DNA from: Macrococcus epidermidis
GTDB taxonomy: Bacteria > Bacillota > Bacilli > Staphylococcales > Staphylococcaceae
Direction: 5' to 3'
Length of the DNA stretch: 64,000 nucleotides
NCBI RefSeq assembly: GCF_003259695.1
Contig: NZ_PZJH01000001.1
Coordinates: 682,001 to 746,000, forward strand
The stretch's first letter is position 1. The number at the start of each line of letters is the position of its first letter. Below are positions 1-7,374 of this stretch, one piece after another. Both the position numbers and the translations under genes were made by a program. The notes under the pieces were generated by a model. The model did not search any database, was not told where the DNA came from, and saw only the letters and a list, made by a program, of their open reading frames with translations.

Positions 1-464
1 CTTTCAAGGTGATTAATAATGTAAAAGATATTAAATTTAGTAATATGTCTGATATCGAAAATCTTGCAAGATACATGTGTAGTTTTGAAATTACCGATGA
101 GGATATTGCGATTGGTGAATTGATTGTTAAGCATCATATTGAGCAATCGAAAAATGAACAGAAGCATTTTTATCCATATGAAAAAATGACACGTGGATTG
201 AAATGTCCAGAATGTCACAGATTTCTGAAAGTGAATCGCAATGCGAAGAAAAAAGTTAAATGTACATGCGGCCATGTAATGGATAAATCTAAAGCTATAA
301 TTGAAGCGTTTAGAAAAATCGAAATGCTGAAAAGGGATAGTGTAAGTGTTAGTGAAGTTGGTGAGTGGATTGATTGTAATCCGTCAGGCATCCGAAAAAT
401 ATTAGGGGAAAATTTTATTAAGATAGGTACACATAAGAACAGGAAGTATAAAACTATTATATAA
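1..464 (+). CDS. C-terminal part of a zinc-ribbon protein, possibly NERD-domain type (5' end outside window)
   Basis: The reading frame is open to the left edge, so the gene almost certainly begins outside the window; a GTG at 9 is probably internal. About 150 residues are visible. The middle carries a compact zinc-ribbon pattern, CPEC followed about 15 residues later by CTC, in a lysine-rich stretch. The last 50 residues look helical and end in a basic tail. The layout resembles the tails of staphylococcal NERD (nuclease-related) proteins, but the NERD domain itself would lie upstream, so that name is a guess. It is followed directly by the hairpin repeat array, which would form its 3' untranslated region. 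rbfA normally follows infB closely, so this gene may be an insertion in that operon. Confidence 0.45.
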   Translation, partial: FKVINNVKDIKFSNMSDIENLARYMCSFEITDEDIAIGELIVKHHIEQSKNEQKHFYPYEKMTRGLKCPECHRFLKVNRNAKKKVKCTCGHVMDKSKAIIEAFRKIEMLKRDSVSVSEVGEWIDCNPSGIRKILGENFIKIGTHKNRKYKTII

Positions 465-471
465 TAAGTCA

Positions 472-750
472 GATGCTAGCGATAAACACGTAATATCGCT
501 AGCAAGTTGCAATTTTTTGTTGAAATAGTGAAGATGCTAGCGATAAACACGTAATATCGCTAGCAAGTTGCAATTTTTTGTTGAAATAGTGTAGATGCTA
601 GCGACAAACCAGCGTTATCGCTAGCACCTAGCAAAATAATGTAGAAATAGTGAAGATGCTAGCGACAAACCAGCGTTATCGCTAGCACCTAGCAAAATAA
701 TGTAGAAATAGTATAGATGCTAGCGACAAACCAGCAATATCGCTAACAAC
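472..750. repeat. Five tandem 61-bp units, each with an internal hairpin
   Basis: Units begin at 472, 533, 594, 655 and 716, exactly 61 bp apart; the fifth is truncated and degenerate. Each starts GATGCTAGCGA and carries an inverted GCTAGCGA / TCGCTAGC pair, extended to a perfect 10-bp arm (GCTAGCGATA / TATCGCTAGC) in units 1 and 2. There are two sub-types. Units 1-2 share one loop and one right flank with a T6 run; units 3-5 share another loop (CAAACCAGCG in units 3-4), and units 3-4 share a different right flank. All complete units end in GAAATAGT. There is no coding potential. The array fills the gap between the truncated gene and the rbfA promoter. Function is unknown. Confidence 0.95.
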
Positions 751-770
751 TCAAAGCCCGACCCCTTCAA

Positions 771-799
771 TTGACATCACCACGGTACCGACGTATAAT
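771..799 (+). promoter_or_regulatory. Exact-consensus sigma-A promoter for rbfA
   Basis: TTGACA at 771-776 and TATAAT at 794-799 are separated by exactly 17 bp, a perfect vegetative promoter. Transcription would start near 806 and give a leader of about 30 nt with a GAGGTG ribosome-binding site before the rbfA ATG at 837. It lies just after the repeat array and gives rbfA its own transcript. Confidence 0.85.
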
Positions 800-836
800 T
801 GACACTATTCAATAGTTATAGATGAGGTGAAGATAT

Positions 837-1181
837 ATGAGTTTAAGAAGTGAACGTGTTGGTCAACAAATGAAAAAAGAAATCAGTGAGATCATCAACC
901 AGAAAATAAAAAATCCTAATGTTGGATTCGTTACAGTTACTGAAGTAGAGGTTACTGGTGACTTATCACTTGCTACTGTATATGTTACAGTACTTGGTGA
1001 AAATCATGATCGCAAAAAATCTCTAGAAGCTTTAGAAAAATCTAAAGGTTTCATTAAATCAGAGATTGCACAACGTATGGACTTAAGAATCGTACCTGAA
1101 TTAAAATTTCATTACGATGAGTCAATCGATTACGGTAACAAGATTGAGCGTATGATTGCAGAATTAAACAAAGATAAATAA
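837..1181 (+). CDS. rbfA: Ribosome-binding factor A
   Basis: A 114-residue RbfA, the KH-type factor that binds the 30S subunit and assists late maturation of the 16S rRNA 5' end, also needed for cold adaptation. The start [20 protein letters not shown] and the stretch [24 protein letters not shown] match the family across its usual length. The ATG is preceded by GAGGTGAAG at a good distance. In most Firmicutes rbfA is downstream of infB and followed by truB. Here it has a private consensus promoter and its own terminator, and the ica operon separates it from truB. Confidence 0.95.
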   Translation: MSLRSERVGQQMKKEISEIINQKIKNPNVGFVTVTEVEVTGDLSLATVYVTVLGENHDRKKSLEALEKSKGFIKSEIAQRMDLRIVPELKFHYDESIDYGNKIERMIAELNKDK

Positions 1182-1191
1182 AATTTATTAG

Positions 1192-1227
1192 AACAACGTG
1201 ATAATTGTATCGCGTTGTTTTTTTATT
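1192..1227 (+). terminator. Intrinsic terminator after rbfA
   Basis: A stem AACAACGTGAT / ATCGCGTTGTT (one wobble) around a short loop is followed by a run of seven T. It ends the rbfA transcript and isolates it from the ica operon. Confidence 0.85.
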
Positions 1228-1501
1228 TGAATTAGTTAATTATATAAAAATAGTATTAAAATTCCAAAAGGTAGACATTACTAAATAAAATGTCCATTTT
1301 TAATATAGGTTGTTTTCGTTATACTTAAATTTATTAAAATAAGATGCAAGTTCCTAAATAGTTAAATAATTTAATTATTTGTGAAAAAATTTTTAACAAT
1401 TTATTTACAGAAAAAATAAATAGTTAAATTAATAAGTAGTAATAAATTATTATATTTAAGTAATTTGTATCTTATTTAATATTTTAAAATGAGGTGATTG
1501 A
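1228..1501 (+). promoter_or_regulatory. AT-rich ica control region and structured leader
   Basis: There is no gene in this 274-bp stretch. It holds an inverted pair GACATT (1274-1279) / AATGTC (1289-1294) and a possible -10 box TATACT at 1320-1325 with only a weak -35. A 12-bp direct repeat AAATAGTTAAAT occurs at 1356 and 1418. A pair of 16-nt arms, 1337-1352 and 1462-1477, is fully complementary as RNA (two G-U pairs). A GAGGTGATT ribosome-binding site precedes the icaA GTG. No icaR repressor gene is present next to the operon in the window. The promoter assignment is weak; the repeats are directly visible. Confidence 0.55.
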
Positions 1502-2743
1502 GTGGAATTAATTTTCAAAATATTCGGTGATTTTGTGTTGTTTTATCCAATTGTTATGTCTATATTTTGGATAATCGGTACAATTTTGTATTTTTTTATC
1601 ATTGAAATTAAATTGAAAAAACAAGTGATGAAAGATAATCTTCCGGGAATCACCTTTATTATACCTTGCTATAACGAAGAGGATACTGTTGAAGATACGA
1701 TAAGAAGTGTTCTTAAAATGTCTTATCCCAACAAAGAAATTATAGCAGTAAATGACGGGAGCAGTGATAATACTGCACAAGTGCTTTCAGATTTAGAACA
1801 AAAATTAGATTTTAAATTTTTGAATATCGTCAATAATAAAGGTAAAGCACATGCGTTGAATAGAGCCGCAGAGATAACAACGAATGATTACATCATTTGT
1901 ATAGATGCAGATACAATCATCGAAGATATAGCACCTTACTATATGATAGAAAGATTTAAAAATAATCCTACGTTAGCAGCTGTAACAGGTAATCCTAGAA
2001 TTCGTAATAAATCAACGTTGCTGGGAAAAATTCAGACCATTGAATATGCTAGCATGATTGGCAGTATAAAAAGAGCACAGACAATGAATGGATATATTAA
2101 TACTATCTCAGGTGTGTTTACTTTGTTTAAAAGAGAAGCACTTGAAAAAGTTGGTTACTGGGATATGGATATGATTACAGAAGACATCGCCGTTAGCTGG
2201 AAATTCCATTTACATGGTTATCATATAGAATATGAACCGCGTGCGCTATGTTGGATGTTAGTTCCTGAAACACTTTCAGGTTTACTTAAACAACGTATTA
2301 GGTGGGCACAGGGTGGCCATGAAGTATTATTAAGAGATTGGAAAGAAATGGGGAGACAGCGCAATTTCTCATTCTGGTTCTTGTTTGTTGAACAAGTGTT
2401 ATCAATCATTTGGGTATATGGTGTAGTGATTCTTTTAGCATTATCGTTAATACAAAATAACTATTTAGATTTTTACTATTACAAATATAATTTTAGTATT
2501 CTCCTTTACTCAGCTCTACTTCTCACATTTGTCAATATTATTCAATTTACAATTTCTCTTTTGATTGATAGCAAATATGAAAAGAAAAATATGTGGTACA
2601 TATTCTTTCTTGTATGGTATCCAACTTTTTACTGGTTTTTAAATGCATTTACTGCAATTGTTGCATTTCCAAAAGCATTAAGAAGGAAGAAGGGAGAGTT
2701 TGCGACATGGTCAAGTCCAGACAGAGGAAATATCCAACAGTAA
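1502..2743 (+). CDS. icaA: Poly-beta-1,6-N-acetylglucosamine synthase IcaA
   Basis: A membrane-bound family 2 glycosyltransferase that polymerises UDP-GlcNAc into poly-beta-1,6-GlcNAc (PIA/PNAG), the biofilm exopolysaccharide. It has 413 residues, as in staphylococci. It has an N-terminal membrane segment near residues 12-37, a cytosolic GT-A domain about 48-280, and three further membrane segments toward the C terminus. Visible catalytic motifs are DAD at 135-137, TED at 227-229 and QRIRW at 264-268. The start is a GTG just after GAGGTGATT. It overlaps icaD by 37 bp, typical of icaA-icaD translational coupling. The operon lies in a housekeeping locus, suggesting acquisition or relocation. 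Confidence 0.93.
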   Translation: MELIFKIFGDFVLFYPIVMSIFWIIGTILYFFIIEIKLKKQVMKDNLPGITFIIPCYNEEDTVEDTIRSVLKMSYPNKEIIAVNDGSSDNTAQVLSDLEQKLDFKFLNIVNNKGKAHALNRAAEITTNDYIICIDADTIIEDIAPYYMIERFKNNPTLAAVTGNPRIRNKSTLLGKIQTIEYASMIGSIKRAQTMNGYINTISGVFTLFKREALEKVGYWDMDMITEDIAVSWKFHLHGYHIEYEPRALCWMLVPETLSGLLKQRIRWAQGGHEVLLRDWKEMGRQRNFSFWFLFVEQVLSIIWVYGVVILLALSLIQNNYLDFYYYKYNFSILLYSALLLTFVNIIQFTISLLIDSKYEKKNMWYIFFLVWYPTFYWFLNAFTAIVAFPKALRRKKGEFATWSSPDRGNIQQ

Positions 2744-3027
2744 AATCTCATCTTAATATCTTTAGAGAAATCCTCATTTTTATATTTTCATGCAGTCTAT
2801 GGGTATATTGTATTGCTGTTATTGCTATACTCTTAGTTTTATTCAGTCGAATTAACAATTATGAATTTAGACTTATAAGGAACGCTTTGAATTTAGAACT
2901 TTATCAAGTTTATGATACATCAATTTTATTGGGATATTCTTCTATCGGCATCACTGTATATTTATTAATTAGTTATTTTACAAACAAACAATTAAGGAAG
3001 CGCAAATATTATGAGAAAAATTATTAA
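2707..3027 (+). CDS. icaD: PIA/PNAG synthase accessory subunit IcaD
   Basis: A 106-residue small membrane protein that partners IcaA and is needed for full N-acetylglucosaminyltransferase activity. The start MVKSRQRKYPTVKSHLNIFR, a first membrane segment about residues 20-45 and a second about 77-95 fit the IcaD family. The open frame extends further upstream, but the ATG at 2707 gives the normal length and the usual 37-bp overlap with icaA; 2593 would intrude deeply into icaA. It overlaps icaB by 17 bp. Sequence is divergent in this family, so the call rests on position and topology as well. Confidence 0.85.
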   Translation: MVKSRQRKYPTVKSHLNIFREILIFIFSCSLWVYCIAVIAILLVLFSRINNYEFRLIRNALNLELYQVYDTSILLGYSSIGITVYLLISYFTNKQLRKRKYYEKNY

Positions 3028-3877
3028 GTTAATTTTACTGACAGTTATATTGATAAGCATTAATTGTTCTTATGATACACACACAGCTGAAGCTAATGAT
3101 TATAAAAAAGTAATGAAGAAATTAAATAATACAAATGGTTGTCTTGCGATCAATTATCATCGCATTAGAAAAGATAATTTACTGGATAAATTGTTATTAA
3201 TATTAACTAATAGTAAGGAAATGACTTTATATAGTATTACTGAAAAAGAATTTGAATCTGAGATTAAATGGCTTAGCAAAAAAGGTGCTACATTTGTAAG
3301 TGCTGATGAGCTATTCAAAGCTAAGGAAAAGAACGAATTCCCAAAAAAATGTGTATTTATTAATTTTGATGATATGGATATTTCATCTTATGAATCTGCA
3401 CATCCTATACTGAAAAAATACGATGCGAAAGCGACGGGATTTATTATTTCCAGTGCAGTTGGTAATGAAGATTTTAATAATCTTCACATTACTTCCAAGA
3501 ATCAGTTACAGGAAATGTATAACAGTGGTGTGTGGACATTCGGTTCCCATACACATAACTTACACGAATTAGAAGGAAATAACTCTATATTTCTAAAAGA
3601 AAAAAATAAAATTATAAAAGATTTACAAAAATCAAATAAGTACTTAGATAAAAATTTTACTGGTAGCAACCATCAATACTTTGCATTTCCTTATGGTCAA
3701 TATGATAAGGAAGCGATTAAGAAATTGAAACAATCAAATTTCAAATATGCTTTTACATTAGAAGAAGATATTATTACGCATAAAAGTAATAATTATGAGT
3801 TACCACGAATACTCGTAAATCACGATGGATTTGACCGTATTGTTAAGAAATGGAAAGGTTTTGAACAAAATGAATAA
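3011..3877 (+). CDS. icaB: Poly-GlcNAc N-deacetylase IcaB
   Basis: A secreted or cell-surface polysaccharide deacetylase that removes some acetyl groups from PNAG, giving positive charge for surface retention and biofilm. It has 288 residues, the usual length. The first 28 residues form a signal peptide. The metal-binding motif appears as NFDD (D120, D121) and the second motif as SHTHNLH (H180, H182, H185). The NodB-type core continues through FAFPYGQYD. It sits third in icaADBC, overlapping icaD by 17 bp and icaC by 8 bp, so translation is coupled. Confidence 0.92.
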   Translation: MRKIIKLILLTVILISINCSYDTHTAEANDYKKVMKKLNNTNGCLAINYHRIRKDNLLDKLLLILTNSKEMTLYSITEKEFESEIKWLSKKGATFVSADELFKAKEKNEFPKKCVFINFDDMDISSYESAHPILKKYDAKATGFIISSAVGNEDFNNLHITSKNQLQEMYNSGVWTFGSHTHNLHELEGNNSIFLKEKNKIIKDLQKSNKYLDKNFTGSNHQYFAFPYGQYDKEAIKKLKQSNFKYAFTLEEDIITHKSNNYELPRILVNHDGFDRIVKKWKGFEQNE

Positions 3878-4943
3878 AAAAATAGAATTGAATTACTTAC
3901 GCGCATTATTGTGCATTTTTGTAGTTGTAACTCATTTGTTCACGCAATACTCACTTAATACAAATCCAGATGATAATCAAATTGCCACTCTTTATTGGGT
4001 TCGTATGATATTTATTGTAGGGACAGCTGGATTCATTATGTTAAGTCAAGTACTTGTTACAATGAATTATAAAAAAGATTTACCGAAAAAATTTATTTTT
4101 AATCGAATAAAATTTATATTTTTACCATATTTATTGATTGGTATCTTCTATTCGTTTAGTGAATACATGTATTTGAGAAAGCCATTTGAAGACATATTTT
4201 ATCAAGCAGTCTTAAGAGGGTTTTGGTATGGATATTTTATACTAGTAATTTTCCAATTTTACATTTTGACAAAAATAATTTATTACATTAATAATAAATT
4301 CAATTTCAACTTATATAAGTCAAAAATAATCATACTTTTATCTGTTATTATAAATATGGGATACTTATATTTTTATTCCAACAACAAAGATGTTACAAAA
4401 TTTATAGATCATAATTATTTCTTTTCTCCAAATACGATGATTTTAGGTTGGATTGGATATTATTTTATCGGCTCATTTATCGGGATTTATTATGATGAAA
4501 TATTAGAATTTTTATCTGAATATATTAGTATATTGATATTTTTAAATGCATTAACTTTTGTATTTTTTATTTTTTCTCAAAAACATGATTACTGGATGGT
4601 CACTAGTTTTAGCTGGTCTATTTTACCATACTGTATTTGTATGTTTTTGATGATATTGGTTTTCTCTAAAACTATTGTACCATTTATGTATAAGTTTTTT
4701 ACTTTAGTAAGTGCATATTCTTTTTTCATCTATTTAATACATCCAATCCTTTTAGATACAATATATATTTATACGAGTCGATTTGAAGACTTCACAGTAG
4801 TTTTTATTGTAGTTAGCTTAATCATTACTTTAGGCACATGTATCGGTATGGGACTTTTATTAAAGGAAATAAGTATATCTAAATATATTGTCGGTAAAGG
4901 ACCTTTTCAAATTAAAGAAGCTGACATTACTTTAAATGAATAG
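3870..4943 (+). CDS. icaC: PIA/PNAG membrane acyltransferase or exporter IcaC
   Basis: A polytopic acyltransferase-3 family membrane protein, 357 residues with about ten hydrophobic segments. IcaC was long called the PNAG exporter and is now often proposed to O-succinylate the polymer. The N terminus MNKKIELNYLRALLCIFVVV with the following VVTHLFTQYS is the family hallmark (first membrane helix with the conserved His). The frame is open 15 codons further upstream, but the ATG at 3870 follows an AAAGG ribosome-binding site and gives the family length. It overlaps icaB by 8 bp. It is the last gene of the operon, followed by a strong hairpin and T-run that reach the truB start. Confidence 0.9.
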   Translation: MNKKIELNYLRALLCIFVVVTHLFTQYSLNTNPDDNQIATLYWVRMIFIVGTAGFIMLSQVLVTMNYKKDLPKKFIFNRIKFIFLPYLLIGIFYSFSEYMYLRKPFEDIFYQAVLRGFWYGYFILVIFQFYILTKIIYYINNKFNFNLYKSKIIILLSVIINMGYLYFYSNNKDVTKFIDHNYFFSPNTMILGWIGYYFIGSFIGIYYDEILEFLSEYISILIFLNALTFVFFIFSQKHDYWMVTSFSWSILPYCICMFLMILVFSKTIVPFMYKFFTLVSAYSFFIYLIHPILLDTIYIYTSRFEDFTVVFIVVSLIITLGTCIGMGLLLKEISISKYIVGKGPFQIKEADITLNE

Positions 4944-4958
4944 CTGTGATTAGACCTT

Positions 4959-5010
4959 AAACACTTTTTCATGTAAACTATTTTAGAGTTTACTGAAGGA
5001 GTGTTTTTTT
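4959..5010 (+). terminator. Terminator of ica that contains the truB ribosome-binding site
   Basis: Bases 4959-4979 pair with 4987-5006: seven Watson-Crick pairs, two G-U, four more pairs, a one-base bulge at 4972 and a seven-pair upper stem, with a 7-nt loop. A run of seven T (5004-5010) follows immediately. The truB Shine-Dalgarno AAGGAG (4996-5001) lies wholly inside the 3' arm, and the truB ATG is the next base after the T-run. Transcript that does not stop here would have its truB ribosome-binding site masked. Confidence 0.85.
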
Positions 5011-5907
5011 ATGGATGGAATTATCGGTATCAATAAAGCGCGTGGTATGACAAGTCATGATGTTGTATTTAAATTGCGCAAAATTTTAAAAACAAAAAAA
5101 GTTGGACATACAGGTACACTGGATCCTGAAGTCGATGGTGTATTACCGATATGCGTTGGAAAAGCTACACGTATTAGTGACTATGTAATGCAAAGTGGTA
5201 AACGCTATGTAGCTGAAGTAACGTTAGGTGTTCAAACTGCAACTGAAGATGCTCATGGAGAAGTTATTGATGAGGTTGTCATTCATAACAACGCTTATAC
5301 GGAACAACAGGTAGATAAAGTATTATCAGAACTTACGGGTAGGATTAAACAAATACCGCCAATGTATTCAGCTGTTAAAGTAAATGGCCGAAAGCTATAT
5401 GAATATGCTCGAGAGGGTATTGAGATTGAGCGTCCGGAACGTATTGTCGAGATTTATGATTTAACACGAAAGAGCACCCTTTACTTTAAAAATAATCAAT
5501 GTACATTTAATATTGAAATTTATTGTGGCAAAGGTACATATATTAGAACACTTGCTACTCAAATTGCAGAGTGTCTTGGCACAATTGGTCATATGTCAGA
5601 TTTAACACGTACCGAAAGTGGTGGCTTTAAGCTTGAAGACTGTATAACGCTGGATACTTTGCATGAAATTCCATTTGATGAAATTAATAATTATTTACAA
5701 CCGATAGAGGTAGGTCTTAAACATATGCCACATTATGCAGTTGATGTAGTTACCTCAAAAAAAATATTGTTTGGACAAAAGTTAAAACAAGTGAGCCCAC
5801 CAATTGAAGATGAAACGGTGATGACGTACAATGATAAAGTAATTGCGATATTTGTGCCTGATGACAAGCATCCAGGTTTAATCAAGGCAAAAAAAGTATT
5901 TAATTAG
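5011..5907 (+). CDS. truB: tRNA pseudouridine(55) synthase
   Basis: Makes pseudouridine 55 in the T-psi-C loop of tRNAs. It has 298 residues, the normal length. The catalytic motif GTLDPEVDGVLPICVG (Asp38) is intact, and the family blocks IPPMYSAVKVNGRKLYEYAREG and GTYIRTLA are clear; the C-terminal PUA-like part ends near GLIKAKKVFN. AAGGAG precedes the ATG but is enclosed in the upstream terminator hairpin. ribF starts 9 bp downstream, so the two are co-transcribed. No clear promoter lies between icaC and truB; a poor candidate would overlap the end of icaC. Confidence 0.95.
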   Translation: MDGIIGINKARGMTSHDVVFKLRKILKTKKVGHTGTLDPEVDGVLPICVGKATRISDYVMQSGKRYVAEVTLGVQTATEDAHGEVIDEVVIHNNAYTEQQVDKVLSELTGRIKQIPPMYSAVKVNGRKLYEYAREGIEIERPERIVEIYDLTRKSTLYFKNNQCTFNIEIYCGKGTYIRTLATQIAECLGTIGHMSDLTRTESGGFKLEDCITLDTLHEIPFDEINNYLQPIEVGLKHMPHYAVDVVTSKKILFGQKLKQVSPPIEDETVMTYNDKVIAIFVPDDKHPGLIKAKKVFN

Positions 5908-5916
5908 GGGATATAT

Positions 5917-6870
5917 ATGAAAACAATAGAAATGATTCATCCAATAGAAAATTGCTATCAACATGAGCCATGTGCGCTTGCAATTGGTTTCTTTGATGGT
6001 ATTCATTTAGGTCATAAGAAAGTGATAGACACAATGATCAATATTGCTGAGGATAAAAATTTAAAAAAAGCTGTAATGACATTTGACCCACATCCATCCG
6101 TGGTTTTGAATCCAGAAAAACAGAGAACAGATTATTTAACACCAATGTATGAGAAAAAACGTATATTAGCATCAATGGGAATCGATTATTTATTTATTGT
6201 CCCGTTTACATCATCGCTCGCTAAAATGGAAGAACATGATTTTATTAAGGATTACTTTACAAAAAATAATGTAAAGGAAGTCGTAGCAGGATTTGATTTT
6301 ACATATGGAAAGTTTGGTAAAGGTAATATGTTAAAATTAGAAGCCGATAAAGACGGATTTAATGTCACAACAGTTGAAAAACATGCATTGCATGACGAAA
6401 AAATTTCTACGACCTTAATTCGCACGGATTTAGAAAATGGTAACATCAAATCAGCCAATGCTCAGCTAGGCCGTCCTTATAAAATTACCGGGCTTGTTGT
6501 ACAAGGTGAGAAAAGAGGGCGTACAATTGGATTTCCAACAGCTAATGTTGAACCGAATGAGAATTTTGTTTTACCTAGATTAGGTGTATATGCTGTAACA
6601 CTTAAAATAGACCAAACAGGAAAAGTTTATAAAGGTGTATGTAATGTTGGTGTCAAGCCGACATTCCATGATCCTGAAAAACAACAAGTTTCTATAGAAG
6701 TTAATATTTTTGATTTTAATCAATCTATTTATGGTGAACGTGTTGAAATTGAATGGCATGATTTTCTTCGTGCTGAGCAAAAATTTGATGGCTTAGACAG
6801 TTTAATTGCTCAGATTAATCATGATAAAATACAGTCTATTAAAATTTTAGAAACAATTAATATTGACTAA
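5917..6870 (+). CDS. ribF: Bifunctional riboflavin kinase / FAD synthetase
   Basis: Converts riboflavin to FMN and then FAD. The 317 residues split into an N-terminal nucleotidyltransferase domain (about 1-185) with IGFFDGIHLGHKKV and a C-terminal riboflavin kinase domain (about 186-310) with RGRTIGFPTANVEP and the YAVTLKI/GVCNVGVKPTF block. Full family length. Follows truB after 9 bp with GGGGATATAT before the ATG. This truB-ribF-rpsO order is standard in Bacilli. Confidence 0.95.
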   Translation: MKTIEMIHPIENCYQHEPCALAIGFFDGIHLGHKKVIDTMINIAEDKNLKKAVMTFDPHPSVVLNPEKQRTDYLTPMYEKKRILASMGIDYLFIVPFTSSLAKMEEHDFIKDYFTKNNVKEVVAGFDFTYGKFGKGNMLKLEADKDGFNVTTVEKHALHDEKISTTLIRTDLENGNIKSANAQLGRPYKITGLVVQGEKRGRTIGFPTANVEPNENFVLPRLGVYAVTLKIDQTGKVYKGVCNVGVKPTFHDPEKQQVSIEVNIFDFNQSIYGERVEIEWHDFLRAEQKFDGLDSLIAQINHDKIQSIKILETINID

Positions 6871-6873
6871 GGA

Positions 6874-6901
6874 TTGATTATTTTAATTTTCATGTTATAA
6901 T
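6874..6901 (+). promoter_or_regulatory. rpsO promoter with extended -10
   Basis: TTGATT (6874-6879), 16 bp, then TATAAT (6896-6901) preceded by TG one base away, an extended -10. Start of transcription would be near 6908, giving a leader of about 78 nt before rpsO. Confidence 0.75.
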
Positions 6902-6907
6902 AGTCAA

Positions 6908-6975
6908 GTACCTTTCCTTGGTATTGAGACACTCCGACTCATACTCGGGTTATGGTGTAAATTAAATTATAGGAG
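6908..6975 (+). ncRNA. Structured rpsO leader, candidate S15 autoregulatory element
   Basis: Between the promoter and the rpsO ribosome-binding site the leader can form GTACC/GGTAT, CCGA/TCGG and an enclosing ACAC/GTGT pairing. S15 proteins of several bacteria repress their own mRNA through such leader structures. The pairings are seen here; the regulation is inferred. Confidence 0.5.
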
Positions 6976-6985
6976 GCTACTAATA

Positions 6986-7255
6986 ATGGCTATTACTCAA
7001 GAACGTAAAAATGAAATCATCGCACAATACCGTGTACACGATACTGATACTGGATCTCCAGAAGTACAAATCGCAGTTTTAACTGCTGAAATCAATGCTT
7101 TAAACGAGCATTTACGTACGCACAAAAAAGATCACCATTCTCGTCGTGGACTATTAAAAATGGTAGGTCGTCGTAAAAACTTATTAACTTACTTACGTGA
7201 TAACGATGTTCAACGTTACCGTGAATTAATTAAATCATTAGGTTTACGTCGTTAA
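6986..7255 (+). CDS. rpsO: 30S ribosomal protein S15
   Basis: An 89-residue S15, which binds 16S rRNA at the platform junction and nucleates assembly. The sequence [20 protein letters not shown], the [11 protein letters not shown] block and the [20 protein letters not shown] block are near universal. AGGAGG precedes the ATG. It is monocistronic here: own promoter upstream, perfect terminator downstream, then a separate pnp promoter. A structured leader suggests autoregulation. Confidence 0.98.
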   Translation: MAITQERKNEIIAQYRVHDTDTGSPEVQIAVLTAEINALNEHLRTHKKDHHSRRGLLKMVGRRKNLLTYLRDNDVQRYRELIKSLGLRR

Positions 7256-7266
7256 TTTTTAATGTT

Positions 7267-7297
7267 AAGAGCACAAATGAATTTGTGCTCTTTTTTT
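7267..7297 (+). terminator. rpsO terminator
   Basis: AGAGCACAAAT pairs perfectly with ATTTGTGCTCT around a two-base centre, followed by seven T. Confidence 0.92.
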
Positions 7298-7306
7298 ATG
7301 CAATTT

Positions 7307-7336
7307 GTGACAATATAACCACTGTCGTGGTATGAT
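7307..7336 (+). promoter_or_regulatory. pnp promoter with extended -10
   Basis: GTGACA (7307-7312), 18 bp, TATGAT (7331-7336), with TG placed one base before the -10. It sits just after the rpsO terminator and about 40 bp before pnp. Confidence 0.65.
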
Positions 7337-7374
7337 TAAAGATATATGCTATGAGCTAAGAGAGGAAGATATGA

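Noticed and set aside
472-750. CRISPR array
   Set aside because: The period is constant, but the intervals between stems are themselves repeated, with no unique spacers, and no cas genes are near.
4921-4950. truB promoter at the end of icaC
   Set aside because: CTGACA is followed at 17-18 bp only by a poor TGTGAT; not convincing.
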